Assembly (NCBI GenBank): GCA_963921825.1
Contig: OY997588.1
Location: forward strand, 13,406,001 to 13,470,000
Direction: 5' to 3'
Length of the DNA: 64,000 nt
DNA from: Erodium maritimum
Lineage: Eukaryota > Streptophyta > Magnoliopsida > Geraniales > Geraniaceae
Both the position numbers and the translations under genes were made by a program. The notes beneath the pieces were generated by a model that had not been told where the DNA came from, ran no database searches, and saw only the letters and a list, made by a program, of their open reading frames with translations. Below are positions 1 to 12,052 of this stretch, in pieces (within the stretch, counting starts at the first letter, position 1; each line of letters opens with the position of its first letter).

Positions 1-359
1 TTTTTTCCTAAAAACTCTCCAAATCACCATTTTCTTCATCCCCATTCCACTCTTAAGGTAAATCCTTCATCCATTTTCGTTTTCCTTGAGAATTAAATCA
101 TGGGTTTAGAAGGAAGAACATGAAAATGAATGGGTTTCATTGGATTTTGAGGTTTGATGCTTAGATGATCCAATTTTGGAGTAAATAGGTTGCTTTTGTG
201 TTGGAAATCAATTGTTGTTGGTGTTTTGTTGAAGACCCATCATGGCTAATGGATTATTGAAGGTTTTGGAGGTGTTTTGGAGGTTTGGGATTGATAAAAA
301 TGGAGTTTTTGGACTGAATTTTCGTGAAAAGAGAGCTGGAGGAAGAAGAAGGACGGAAC

Positions 360-490
360 TCGTAAGACCCGTCACGGATCCTTGACGGGAGACGTCACGG
401 CTCCGTGAGGGAAACCGTGACGGCACACGTCACGGGTCCGTGACGTCACCCGTGACGGGGGGCCTCACGGCTCCGTGACCCGATCCGTGG
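360..490. repeat. GC-rich array of short palindromic units in the LTR
   Basis: Variants of GTCACGG and CCGTGAC alternate at least eight times within about 130 bases, giving many overlapping short inverted repeats. It sits in otherwise AT-rich sequence. Confidence 0.65.
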
Positions 491-1249
491 CAGACCTGTT
501 TTGAGCCCTTTTTGGGTGTTTTCATCTAATTCGAACTTTTATCTTGTACCGTTTGTTGGGGACTTTAACTTAGACGTTTGCCTCTGAAACCACCTTTGGT
601 TAGCCTCTAATTATAGTATTAATTGTGATCCAAGACCTTGGACCCGAGCTCGACGAAGGAGGAGGCCTTTGGGACCGCGTGAGAAGACGAGGAGGAAGTT
701 AGCCAGGTCGTCAGCTGCTTGGACTGGGTTGTTTTCGAGGTAGGGAGGAGTAGTAAACTCCACTTTAGGATAATAATAACCGGAAAGGTCCTAGTTTGCA
801 TATAGGATGTGATTCACTAGATTAACCGCTTTCAATTACAATAATAACCAGAAGAGTCTTAGTATGCATATAGGATGTGATTCACTAGTTAACCGCTTTC
901 AATATTTTGGGAAATTGTCGTGCTGGTAGAATGGTCATGTCAAGCCTTAGGATTGCGTGTTGGTTGTGTTTGATCATTATTGTTCGTCTTTAAATGTCGT
1001 TACATAATTGACTCTTAGTTAAAGAATCGTAGTGAACCATGTGAGTCATGATGAATGCAATGCGAATGTTTGTGTCGTGATATGATTGGTTGAATGAATG
1101 AAATGAATGTGATATGATTGTGCCTTGTGATATGATCGGGTGAGTGATAGACCGATGGGACGTGGTTGGTAAGTCACGCCGGTAAGCTTGGTTGACAATG
1201 TGAGTTGTTGTATTGTGTTTGATATGCAATTATGTGGTTTTGTTTGTGT

Positions 1250-1640
1250 ACCATGAGGCGTGTTTCCGGGAAGATACCTAGGCCAAGGTGCGTTTACGGT
1301 ATGGTATGTGATTGTGTACCCCGAGGGGGTAATTCCGTGAAGACATCTAGGCCGATGTGCGTTTCCGGTATGATGTACGTTGTTTACCCTGATGTGCGTT
1401 TCCGGGAAGACGTCTAGGCCGATGTGCATTTCCGGTATGACGTGAGGTTGTTTACCCCGAGGGGGTTGTTTACTACTTGCTTCACCCCGATGGTATGTGT
1501 TCCTTTGGGAACATTTCCGGGAGGACATCTTGCTTCACCCCGATGATCTGTGGTCCCTTGGGGACATTCCCGGGAGCCCCGATGATATGTGTTCCTTTAG
1601 GGACATTTCCGGGAGCCCCGATGATATGTGTCTCCTCTGG
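1250..1640. repeat. Degenerate minisatellite in the LTR
   Basis: Units built from TGCGTTTCCGG, GAAGAC.TCTAGGCCGATG and CCCCGAGGGGG recur with irregular spacing. The same motifs occur reverse-complemented near 34780-35120 in the second copy of the family, so the array is an inherent part of this LTR. Confidence 0.65.
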
Positions 1641-2228
1641 ACCGAGGGGCATTCTGGTTTGATGTGTTGGTTTGTGTGTGGATCGGAGTCTCGTGGCTTA
1701 AATTATTTATGTTTCGGTACTCGTGTGTTCTTTAGTTGTTTCTAGTGGTGAATAAGTTGTCTCCCCGTTGATCTCCTTTGAGTTACTATTTTATTAAGTG
1801 TTGCAATTCTTGTTGATCTCTAATTATGGTATCTTTTGGATAATCGTACTAATCTGGTTTTCGTTGTCAAAGCGCAGGTTCTTTTTACTTTACTACTTTT
1901 TCCTACTGAGCGTAAGCTCACCTCCTTCGTGTTTACTGTTTTTACAGGTTTCACTGATGAGTATGCCTAGAGGACGTCTCAAGGCTCGGGAGGTCGTTGA
2001 GGGTCCGGGTGGTTTTTAGTAGATCGACGTACTTTCCACTTTCGTTATAAACTATGTTTTCCTCACCGTTTTGGATTGAGCGGTTGACTTATGTTATATT
2101 TATCGAAAGTGTTATTTTGGAACTAAATGGTGAAGTTTACTTTCATCTAAATGTACTTTTATTATTGTTTTATTATTATTTCTAGTTCACGTCTCGAGTC
2201 CGGTCAAAACCGGATTTGGAGCATGACA

Positions 2229-4526
2229 TAATCTCTCGGGTTGCCATCGTGCGTCGCCCTTCCTAGAGTAATAAAAGTAGAGCTCCAAAACGCAAAAGTG
2301 TTATCCATCGGGATGGTAGAGGAGTACCTTACCAAGCTTTGGTGGAACCACTGCCACCTATCTTCTAGTGGGGGTAGGGTAGAGTGTCTGGTTGAGGGTA
2401 CTTATAGCCCCCCTCCGCCGCATGTGTTACCTTCTCTGGACGTGTGGATCCTTCCGACTCTAGAGAATCCATCTCCCGTCCTAGTTGTTTCCTTCCCGCT
2501 GATAGTGGAGAGACGTCTGCCTTCCTGGTATCCCCCCAAAACTCTCCTTGTGGTCCCGGGAAGGCATCCCATGCAAGACCTCCATGCTTAAGCTGCCAAT
2601 CACCCTTTTATAGGGCCTTGAGAACCCCTTGTTCCCAAGCGATTGTCATGTTGATAATGGTTCTCCAGTCAGGTGTTGTAGCCGGCTCGTCCTTTCCCTT
2701 TCCTAACACCCGACCTTAGGGCCACTAGAGTACATTTTAGGGTCGGGTGGCCCGATGAAGACCCTAAATATACCTCATTCGTTTCAGATACCGTCTTCCA
2801 ATGTTGGGCTCGAGTCATTGCTGATCGGGGGTCCACCGGAGAGCGTAGGGAAGATCCTCTAGGTCCCCCCTTTAGGGGGCACGTCGACACCAGGTGTCCA
2901 GCACAACTACAACCGAAATAATGATATGGCAACCTATCATAAGAGACATGAAAAAGTGTCTGTACCTACGATTCATTGAGTTTGAACCACAGTTGGCTTT
3001 GTAGATGGACCCTGATGTCGACTCGGATCTTGATGCGCATAAAATTTCCCCTACATATTTCGTCCTCGTCATCATCTACTGCCAGACAAACTCCAAGTGA
3101 TCCTCCTAAACGAAAGCCTATGCCTCTATTCCAGGCCCTTACTGGCAAGTTGGATATTTGGGCTTAGATTGAGAAATGCATGAACAACATGTCACGGGTC
3201 TCATTCTTGGTCGTAGGTTTGCAAATGGGACCAAGGAATTCCTGAAAGACCAAGGTCACCTGCAAGAACCTTTTCTCTCTATTTCGTCGTCTTGAAGAAA
3301 AAACCTACAGCTCCATCTTCCTGCGGCTTTGCCTCAATAGTGTGAAGTTATCAAACGTCTCGCATCCAATCCGCTAGTGATTGCTAGGAGAATGACTTCG
3401 TATACATAATTTTTACCGCTAACACATAGAAAAAGTTCGGACCTCGTAGGTAGGCCTTTGAGGGAGGTACTACGACCTCTTTGACCCGGAGGCCCCCCAT
3501 CTGAGAGCCTAAATCCCCCAAGTCGGCTTGCTTGGTAACCCCCAGAAACCGATTATGAGTTTTGGGCCCTGAAATTGGTCGTGATCCGACCCCTACCGAA
3601 TCCGACGTCCGTTCTCCTTTCCGATTGGCCCCTCAAAATGAACACTCGTGGACCACCCCATATCTCTATAGCCTAGATCAGGCATGCAGGCTACAGGCCC
3701 ACATACTACCTCAGGCCTACCTACAAAGCCCAACCCATTTCCTTGGGTCTGGTTCTGACATGTCGAGTTTACTAGGCCTGTGGGCCTCCAATCCGGGTCA
3801 ACAGCCTTTCCCGGTTCTACAATCTCACGTCGTCTCCATCGATGGAGGTTCTCCGGTACTGGACACGCCTCGACAAACTTGTTTAGGCTGATTTCACCTG
3901 CATGGTGATCAGTTTCGTTCGTCCCTTCAAGATGCATTGTTTGAGCGTTCTCTGACATCACTTCCCCATGTAAGAAAAGCTCATTGTCCCCCTCCTCTGA
4001 TGGCTTTTCCTCTACCGGCTCCTCCTCCGTTATCCATCCACGGTGAAAGCCTCCAATCTCCCCACAGACCATCCGATCGACCCAACCCTTTTGGAGACAT
4101 AGGAGTTGGTATACGATAGAGAGACGGTGATAGAGGATAGAGGGTGTTTTGGCGTTGTTGGGGACCGATCGTCGGAGTCCTCCTCATCGGACTCTTCGAT
4201 TTCTTCAGGATATGGCCTTGCAGCTGGTTGTCCCCTCGCGCACGGGATAGCATGGGAGGGGTTCGTTCTGCTGTCGTAGAGATAGAGAGCACGAGACATT
4301 TATCCATCGCCATTCATCTTCTATAGTCGTAGACGTCGAATAGAGCGGGGAAGACATAACGTGTGGGCTTGAAAACTCCGATATCATGTGAGAGTCGTTT
4401 ATAGGTTGTCTCTGATCCCTTCGTGGTTGATTTATAATCGGTGATGGAAGATAAAGGTGTTGTGCCGCCGCCGTGTAGGGTTTGAGAGGTTCTCCGAGAG
4501 CACTTTTCTTTAAAGGGTAGTTTTAC
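2229..4526 (-). mobile_element. Degenerate LINE copy, ORF1 remnant (copy A)
   Basis: Minus-strand fragments near 2670-3150 resemble ORF1 of plant L1-type LINEs. One has the basic stretch RIKIRVDIRVHLQSQLWFKL. It is followed by a decayed zinc knuckle, Y-F-G-C-S-C-A-G-H-L-V-S-T-C, in which the first cysteine is now tyrosine. The matching part of the neighbouring copy (5098-5601) is clearly related. Stops and frame changes are frequent and no endonuclease or reverse transcriptase is visible. The 3' side is cut by the LTR element ending at 2228. The stretch 3170-4526 is less certain and may be LINE 5' sequence or another insertion. Confidence 0.55.
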
Positions 4527-4540
4527 CATTGAATTTGTTT
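4527..4540. repeat. Target-site duplication, left copy
   Basis: CATTGAATTTGTTT occurs here and again at 7003-7016, directly flanking LINE copy B. It adjoins the T-run that is the LINE poly(A) tail read on the other strand. Confidence 0.85.
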
Positions 4541-7002
4541 TTTTTGAAGAACATGTACTATTATTACTAGAAAAAGAAATAGGGTGATGAGCACATAACT
4601 GTACTCATCGTACAAGATAGTTATCAACTAAGGAACATAAAGCAAGGAACAAAAATATAAATGTTGCTCAAGCATAGGGGCGGTTGAAGGGGATATCTGC
4701 GGTAGCATCCAGGGATACCGATACAACATACTTCTACCAAATGGCACTGGGCGAGAAAACCGAGTGAAAGGGGAATACTGGTGGACCGCCATCTCCCCCG
4801 GTGAGTCAGCGTGCGTCGTCCTCCCTTGACTAATAATTTTAGGGCTCCTGAACACGGGATTACTGACACCGGACTGGTAGGGAAGACAGATGTCGACTGT
4901 AGATGGTACCCTCGCCATCTATCCGCCAGGAAGGGGTCACAGTCGACCACCCCCTTCCTGGGCCACCTCAGACTCATTCCTGGAGGCGGGGGTGCTTGCC
5001 CCCCCCCCCCCCCCCGCCGCTAGTGCAATTGAGCCTCCATCTGATGTCGTTGAACCCTCCAATTCCTCCGGCTCCTCCTCTCTACCTTGTCTCTACTTCA
5101 CGGACAGAGACGACCCCGCTTCCTTTGCCAGCCACTCAGTGGGGATTTCCTCCGTCCCTGTCTCATTGGACCTAGTCCCCCTTTTCCTACTTCCACGTGG
5201 GGAGAGGGCGTGCGAGGGTCCCCTGATCCCCACTTCCTCTCCCCCAGGTAGGCCCAGTTAGTCCCCAGCGCCGGCTTCCCATGTTTTGCCTTCTCCAAGG
5301 CAGACCTCGGGTCCCCCGGTGCACGTAGGGAGTTGCCCCTTGTGCCTCCAGCTGCAGGGCAAGCCAGAAACAGATGTCCCCCACAACTGCACCCAAAACA
5401 GTGATCTGGCAGATGTTCGTAGGAGACATGAAGGAGGGTTCGTACCTGTGATTCCGACAGCCGGAACCATAACTGACTCTGAAGTGGGATTCGAATGTCA
5501 ACTCGAATCCGAATCTTCATAAAGTCTCCCCAGTAGCGTCCTGAGCTATCCACATCCACCCCCTGGCATACTCCTAGGGCATTCCCTACTCTGAAGCCCA
5601 CCTACTTGTTCCACGCACCCATCGGCAGATTAGACACCCGTGCCCAGAACGAAAAGTGGTGGAAGCTAAGGTCACCCACTTGCATATGGGCCCTGAGATC
5701 TGTAAAAAGCTCTATAGACTCCCAAAAAGCCCATGGTTCTCCTGCCAGCACCCTTGCCCTTTCCTTGACTGATCTGAAAAAGAATGCCACTGGCCCCCCT
5801 TCCAATGGCTTCGCTTCGACTTTCATCCCCCATAACTCCTACATCCTAGCAACCACAGACTTCCAGAAAAACTTCTTCGAGGTCAGTACCTTTGCTGCCA
5901 TTGCAAACCGAAACCCCCCCCCCCAGCACGGGAAATATCAACCGTAGGGACAATCACCTCCTTAATGCAAAGAGACGACATCCTAGAACCCAGGTCACCC
6001 AACCGAGGCCCCGACCCCCTATCTGCCCCAAATTCCGACCCCACCGGTCCCCCGAGTCGAGATCATCCGAGCCCCGCCCCGGCATTACCGGGTCCCCCCG
6101 CTCCCGGGACCGATCCAGCTCCGGCCCTGCCTGTCCTGCCCGAGTCCGACTCCCCACCCCCGTCCCATAGCGGGCCGCCCAGTTGGCAATGTCACCCGGC
6201 CCACCTCGTGTCCATCCTGGATGGCGCCCCTCTGCACGTGACTCCCGGCCCAATCCCGCTCTTGGGGTCCACCTAGCCCGTCTGGCATCCAGCATGAGCC
6301 CACCACCTTGGCCCACTGCATCCACACCTTGGCCCAAGCCTGGTTCAGAAACCCTCTAGGGTTCCCGCAAAATCTCCTTCCCCTTACTTCTCCTCCACGC
6401 CAGCGTCGCCGACGATTCCGGCGGCGTGGCAACCGTGTCCGACGATATCACCACCGGCTCCAACCACTCCTCTCCCGGAGTCCGCCCCTCGCGATGTCCC
6501 TGTGGCAGGCCACCTCCCTCGGTTACCAGCAAAGGCCACCTACCACCCTCAGTCACCGGCAGATGCAACCGCCCCCGACTTCCTTTGAGCCGAGAAGCAC
6601 AACGCCTCCCCGCCGGCTTGCCGTGGCGTCAGCGACTCCGGCTCCGAGAGGACCTCATCGTCCTCCATAGCCCCGTCCTGTTCCGTCGCCTGGATCACCT
6701 TCTCCGACCCCTAGCCCGACTCCTCCTCGGGTTCGACATCCTCCCCCGAAAACAATGTCGTCTGCACGTCCTCCCCCGACCCAGCACGTAGTTCACGATC
6801 GAGACCCACGTCGCCGGCCACCCGCACGGCCTGCTCGTCCCCTCTCACGCCTCCGCTCCCCTCCACATCTGGCTCCTCGAGACATACCGAAGGATCGCCG
6901 AAAATACTAGACAGTTTGACTGCAAAATATGCCATAGTTTGATCAGAGAAAACACAAAATCTAACCTTAGCAGAGAGAGGTTGTGACTTAAAAGCCGAAA
7001 AT
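4541..7002 (-). mobile_element. LINE copy B with target-site duplications, lacking ORF2
   Basis: A 2.46 kb minus-strand insertion between two identical 14-base duplications, ending in a short A-rich tail (T-run at 4541-4545). Its ORF1 pieces are recognisable. An N-terminal piece starts near 6935. A DUF4283-like segment lies at 5602-5826 (ERARVLAGEPWAF, then FWARVSNLPMGAW). A basic stretch and an intact CCHC zinc knuckle C-F-G-C-S-C-G-G-H-L-F-L-A-C lie near 5360-5400. A full plant L1 is usually 6-7 kb with endonuclease, reverse transcriptase and zf-RVT. None of those is present, so this copy is internally deleted. A run of 17 C at 4999-5015 is another oddity. Confidence 0.8.
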
Positions 7003-7016
7003 CATTGAATTTGTTT
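7003..7016. repeat. Target-site duplication, right copy
   Basis: Second copy of CATTGAATTTGTTT. It lies at the 5' end of the minus-strand LINE B. Confidence 0.85.
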
Positions 7017-7499
7017 AATTTGCAAGTCTTACCGTTAAATTTAAACTATTATATTAAATTTAAACGAAACGCATTAGCAGATTAAACCGGACACCACATG
7101 GGGGCAAAGACTAAATCCTTAAAAGTGGAAAGTGGTTCCAAGTTGAATGAAGTCATGCATCTACTCATCTTTCAACTAGACAATATATTTCCTTAAATAA
7201 AACACAGCGCTTCCCCACCATTTTAGCAGTAGTTTCAGTTTGTGCCCACTGAATCCAAACTTTAAAGCAAAGTAAACTGCAACTTCCACTTTCTCAAAAG
7301 ATGTGTTTTCCATTTCACTACATCAATATATCATTGGAAACACAAACCAATTTCCACCCCCTCTCGCTCCCCTCTTTTTTCATTTTATTAAATTACTTAA
7401 ATACGAGTAAATTACAAAAAAATATCGTTACACCAGGCTGATAGAGACGGAGGGACCCACCTAAGCTGACCGGATGATTCTATTCCTGTGAGGTAGGCT

Positions 7500-9713
7500 C
7501 TATGATTGGTGATGATGGTGTCGTCCTCTCCGACCTTCCACCGCCGTCGATTCCTGCGAATCGCACACCTGCGTCTTGAACTTGCACCCGAATCTCCTGG
7601 TCAACGACCCTCTCCATCCCTGTGGGGCCCCCTCCTTGTCGATCTTCTCGATCACTTTCTTCATCGTCGAGCACTCCCTCTCCAGCTGATACACCCTCGT
7701 CCTCATGCTGTCCATGTCCAGCCGCAGCACCTGATTCTCCCTCACCGCCGCCCTCCACGTCGTCCTGTTCCCCTCCGCAGGCGCCGCCACATTTTCCTCC
7801 TCCTCCTCCGGTTGGTCCAACGCGGACGGCCTCCCGGTACTCACCATGGCTGCCGTCTCCGCCGCAGTCAGAGTCCCGGCGATTGCGTGGCGAAGCTGCA
7901 GCTGCTCGAAGAACAGCACCTGGACCACCGCCCGCAACGGAAGCCGCTCATTCTGCGCCGCGTGCGTGCACGCCTCTAGTGTCAGCTTCTGGCAGTCCAT
8001 CACGCCGCATATCTTCTCCCGCTCTGCTTCCGGAATCCACGGATGCGCCTGACCACATCAGATTATTAGTAACAGAATTTGCAATTTGATAGAATTGAAG
8101 AGATTCAATTTTGCCAACCTTGAGATAAACGTCCACGGATCTGTAGAGACCGTCGTCGAAGATTCTAGCTTGTTCTGGAAGACTCATTGCTAGATGGTAG
8201 AACTTGTCCGGTTTGAGGTTCGCGTCGGGAGCGATCTCGGAGAGGTAACCGTCGATCAATTTTCCGACGCGCGTCAGTGATGGATATCTTGAGCCTCGCT
8301 CGTCCTGGCCTTGTTCGATTTGGTCGGCGTTTTTCTCCTCCAGGCCGTCCAGGAAATAGCCTAAGATCCTCTCCACACAATCGACATCGTAGAGAGTCTC
8401 GTTGAGGTACGAGTAGCTCGGGATCAGGAGATCGTCGAGCGTGGCCTGATCTAGCTGTGATCCGATCTTCTTCTCTAGCGCAGCTTTGCAAGCTTCAGAG
8501 GCGTTCAAAATGTTCGTCGTCCTCAGCAAGCCAAACAGAAACCTGGTGGAAGTCATAGATCTGGAGCTCTTTTCCAATGGAAGATTAGTGATTATAGTTT
8601 CCAATAGCTCTTTCTGATCGCTCTCCGAAGCTATAGACGAGGAAGAGGATGGCTTCCGGCTTGACCGGGACACGCCTGGAATGTGCTTCTTCGCGTAACA
8701 CATTAAGCAGCTCTCGACAATCTCCGAGCTCAGATCTCGGGCTCTCATCGCTAGAATCAAACGCTTGAACAGCGGAAAGCTCAAATGCGACAGATCTTCG
8801 ATCCAGGAGTCGACATTGGGCGTGGTTTTAACTGCGGTGCCATTCTTTCTCCGGCCGCCGGTATCTATTCCGTTCCATAAGCCGAGGTTAGAAACAAATT
8901 CGCCTCGGGATCCATCGTGCTCGCAGTCGTTGACCGGCCAGCCAAAGAGCTTCGGATCGGCTGAGGACGCGCAGATGGATTCGATGCACCGCTGAGGAAT
9001 GCCAAGATCCTCCGCCAGAGGCATCAAGTCCTTGCACGAATCCAGGGCCTTGATAGAATTACTGATGCTCTTTAGGACCGAATGGGAGAGGAACTTCTCC
9101 GTTCTGGAAATGAGATTGCCCTCGCAATAATCATCGGTCATCTCCAGAACCTCGCTGGCGCAGCGAAGCGGAGCCACATTAGAGGCAGTCAGGTCCATCT
9201 TAACTCCGTAGCAGAATTTGGCCGCCATCTCGAAAGCTTCCGAGCCTCCCGGGAAATCAGTAAGCGTGATGTAGCAGGGCTCGGCTTCCTCAATCTCACC
9301 GTCGCCTCCCTCCTCTTCTCCGGCCTCGGCGGCGGCGGTCGGCTCCTTCAACCTGGTGGCTGGAATTGTAGTCTCCTGTTCTGTTATCATTTCGTGGAGC
9401 CTCCGACTTTTGGACATGAGAGGAAACTGTAACCCAAACAGAACCAGAAATCGGAATCAACAGAGAGCAGTGAGTGAGCGATTTGAGCAGAGAGCGAAAG
9501 AGAAGCAGTACCTTGTGGAGATGAAAGGTCATGTCGCCGACGTCTACCACAATGTCGCTGGGCAAGCCAGTGGTGCAGAACCTGCAAAGAAACCGAAAAT
9601 CAAAATCACTCTCTCAAATTGCGTTCAGAAACTGAAAGAAACGCGAGTTACGCTCTGTAGCCTTACCATGCTTGACCTCTGGAGCTGGGCTGCTTCTTCT
9701 CATCAGCTGCCAT
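7500..9713 (-). CDS. BTB/POZ and NPH3 domain protein
   Basis: Four exons, 9713-9667, 9581-9512, 9426-8119 and 8048-7500, join with GT-AG introns and consistent phase into 657 residues. The N-terminus reads [18 protein letters not shown], then a BTB fold ([20 protein letters not shown], residues about 25-140). The NPH3 domain follows, with the region around residue 475 reading [19 protein letters not shown]. After it come [18 protein letters not shown] and [14 protein letters not shown]-terminal coiled coil contains [18 protein letters not shown], and the tail is basic and ends HHHHQS. NPH3 proteins act as CUL3 substrate adaptors or scaffolds at the plasma membrane in phototropism and auxin transport (family knowledge). 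The start opens the conserved AWFC leader, and length matches the family (about 600-670). Which family member this is cannot be settled from sequence alone. Confidence 0.93.
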
Positions 9714-11190
9714 GGCTGTTTTCTGGATCGGCCAAGCAATGTGCGTGCGCAATAAGAAAAGGGAGAGGATGGGAAGAAGAAACAAAGGGAGGGAAAAGAA
9801 ACAGAGATTTTTTCTGGAAACCCTACTCTGACGGAGGAGGGGAGCAGGTTTTGGGGTTGACAGCGAGTGGCTGCTTTGATCTCAACAAAATAAATATATT
9901 TTTTTCTCTTTTATCTATTTTATTTCTCGGTGGTTGCAGACTTGCATATGTGTTTCTTGTGTGATGAATAAACAAAGAAACTGCAGCATTAAAAGAAGAA
10001 AAAAAGAAATGGAAACAAGTGAGCCATAGATACACAAATGCAACCTTTTGATTTATGGTTGTGACAATTGGAACTCCCATTATTGTAAATCAACATGTTC
10101 ATACAAACATCATGAATCCAAGGAAGCTCCACTTTGTTATAAGTTTTCATCTCTTCAGATACAAATTTAAAATTAGATTATTTATATCAAAAGGAGGACA
10201 AATAAGGTAAAAAAGAAGAATTGACTCCAACCTAGTTTTATCTTTTACCAAGGAAGGTTAGGTCTGAAACCAAATACCATACTGTGGCATTAATGGCAGC
10301 ATAGCTACTCTCCTGCAATTCCATTTCATGTATTTAATGCCATCATAATAATGAGGAGGACAGGGGAGTTGCTTTTCTTGACATATCACATCTTTCAAAT
10401 TGGTGAATGGTGGTGAGTGTGTGTTTTGAATTCCCCTCTTGTTCAACATTTTGAATGTTTAACCAAGCAAAGTTGCAACAGTACAAATTGGCAGATAGCT
10501 ATTGAATTTGTTAGTGAAAGTGTTTATTGATTGCCCATAACCTAAGCACCAACCAAAAGGAAGAAAACAAAATTAAAGCTAAAAAGGACGTCGGGGACAC
10601 ATTTGACTATTTGAGTGAATAGGAACATACAATTCTTTTTTATTACACTGCATTTATTCATGTGAATTTCATGATTAAACAATTAAAAGCCATAATGATA
10701 CCCAGAAAGATGAAACAAAGAGCAACATGGGTCTGTAACCCTTTTGCTACTGCTACAATCACATCCACAAGGATTGTTTGACTTTTAACAACTTGCTTTC
10801 CGGTTATAAACTTGTTTATTTGATCAAATTACGTATTATTGATAGAGTGGCCAATACTGATTCATTCATGCAAGATATTCAGAATTGCCATACAGATGGA
10901 AAGAGGAGCGGGTTGTGGGTCAATATGTATTGACACATTACAATATATCAAAAGAAGATGAGCAACAAGAAAACAAAACAAATAGTCTTAATTAATGGTA
11001 AAGAGGCAGACAGAGTGTGGCACTCACTCTCTCACTCTCAATTATTTATGATTAAACCCCACTCATGGCCCTAACATGGTAGTAGATATACCCTCCTCCC
11101 AGTATCCAATCCATCCTCATATCTGCTCCGTATCTGCACCAAACAAATACAGATATCAATCAAGACTTTATTGCTCTGCTTTTCAATTAG
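9714..11190. other. Intergenic, no gene seen
   Basis: AT-rich spacer between two minus-strand genes. It probably holds the NPH3-gene promoter (right after 9713) and the 3' end of the small gene to the right. I see no conserved reading frame or clear repeat. Confidence 0.5.
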
Positions 11191-11418
11191 TTAATACAAA
11201 ATTAAGGTCATAGACGCACCGGTGGTGGTGGTGGTGGTGGGGGTGGCTGAGGAGGTTTCAGGAGGTTGGTGTGGAGAGGGATCGATGGCGACGCCGGGCC
11301 AAGAGCGGCACATGCAGTGCTGACCTTTCTCTATGTTGGCGTAAATGCCCTTGAGGTGTTGCCCACAGCCGCTCCATGAGAACTTCCCGCACTGCTTGCA
11401 AACCACTCTAATACACAT
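11191..11418 (-). CDS. Small cysteine-rich plant protein of unknown function
   Basis: A 75-residue frame with a compact cysteine cluster: V-C-K-Q-C-G-K-F-S-W-S-G-C-G, then H-L-K-G-I-Y-A-N-I-E-K-G and H-C-M-C-R-S-W-P-G-V. The two CxxC/CxC groups plus histidines suggest a metal-binding fold. The tail is Thr-rich and low in complexity. I recall this pattern as a small conserved plant family but know no function. An alternative 3' end is possible: a donor at 11219 (GGTGCGTC) and an acceptor before 11133 would give a 17-base last exon ending in TGA at 11117-11119, for 71 residues. A TATA-like box sits about 70 bases upstream of the start. Confidence 0.72.
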   Translation of the reverse strand: MCIRVVCKQCGKFSWSGCGQHLKGIYANIEKGQHCMCRSWPGVAIDPSPHQPPETSSATPTTTTTTGASMTLILY

Positions 11419-11482
11419 GGTCGTTGAAGTGTTGTGGGGGGTGGAGACGATGACCTTATCTCATCTTGTTGATCCTACCTAG

Positions 11483-11493
11483 GTTTTATATAC
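11483..11493 (-). promoter_or_regulatory. TATA-like box of the small cysteine-rich gene
   Basis: On the minus strand this reads GTATATAAAAC, roughly 70 bases before the ATG at 11418. That is a normal plant TATA distance if the 5' UTR is short. Confidence 0.45.
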
Positions 11494-12052
11494 ACACCCT
11501 CCCTCTTTGATTTTATCGACCCTTTCTGTTTCTGATTGTCGTTTTGCTGCATTCTATTTTACATTGTTCATCATCTATACGAGGCTCACTGTGTTATGAT
11601 TCCTAAACCTTATCGGGTTATTCTTTGGAAACCACAAAAAACAATTCTGAACCCAAAACAATGTTGCTATAAAGGATTATGCAATAAACCCCGTCCGTTG
11701 GGTATTCAGTATATAACAATCATGTAGCGAACAATAAGCCAACACAGCAAAAAATAGCAGAAATGCAAATTGTCATAGGAAATGTGAATGTTGTACCCGT
11801 TAGATCAAATCCATACGATAAAGCGAATTTGCAGAGTGCCGGGCACAAAGTTTTACCCCTAGTCCAGAAAGATGCATGCAAATGCAATACACAGGTTGCT
11901 ACCAACTCACAGAAGGTCAATCATGCATATAGCACTTGCCAATTTAGATATCTATATCATGGTGCAGTGTTCTGCCCCATGAAAACTCGGTTCTAAGTAC
12001 TTACTACAGACTCACTAATGAAAGTAGGGTGAAACTCTGAACTTGAAAACTT
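11494..12052. other. Intergenic spacer
   Basis: AT-rich DNA between the small cysteine-rich gene and the 3' end of the NASP gene. Short frames here show no family resemblance. Confidence 0.4.

Larger units (their letters stand above)
1..2228 (-). mobile_element. End of an LTR retrotransposon (probable LTR, truncated by window edge)
   Basis: Read on the minus strand, the element begins at 2228 with TGTCATGCTCCAAATCCG. Almost the same start opens the element at 32459 (TGTCACGCCCCAAATCCG), so both belong to one LTR family in opposite orientations. The two also share a block around 1900-1940, which matches about 34490-34510. Inside are GC-rich minisatellite blocks (about 360-490 and 1250-1640). 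I see no gag or pol reading frame, so this looks like LTR sequence only. The other end lies left of the window. Superfamily (Gypsy or other) cannot be assigned without an internal coding part. Confidence 0.7.

Noticed and set aside
1250..1640. CRISPR-like repeat spacing
   Set aside because: The repeats are irregular, degenerate and part of a plant LTR. A CRISPR array is not expected in a plant nuclear genome.
5954..6791. Several overlapping open frames of about 100-127 codons on both strands
   Set aside because: They are proline- and arginine-rich mirror frames of a GC-rich stretch inside LINE copy B, and none shows a domain.
7506..8089. Plus-strand frames of 155-157 codons
   Set aside because: Shadows of the NPH3 gene's last exon on the opposite strand, with low-complexity Pro/Ser/His translations.
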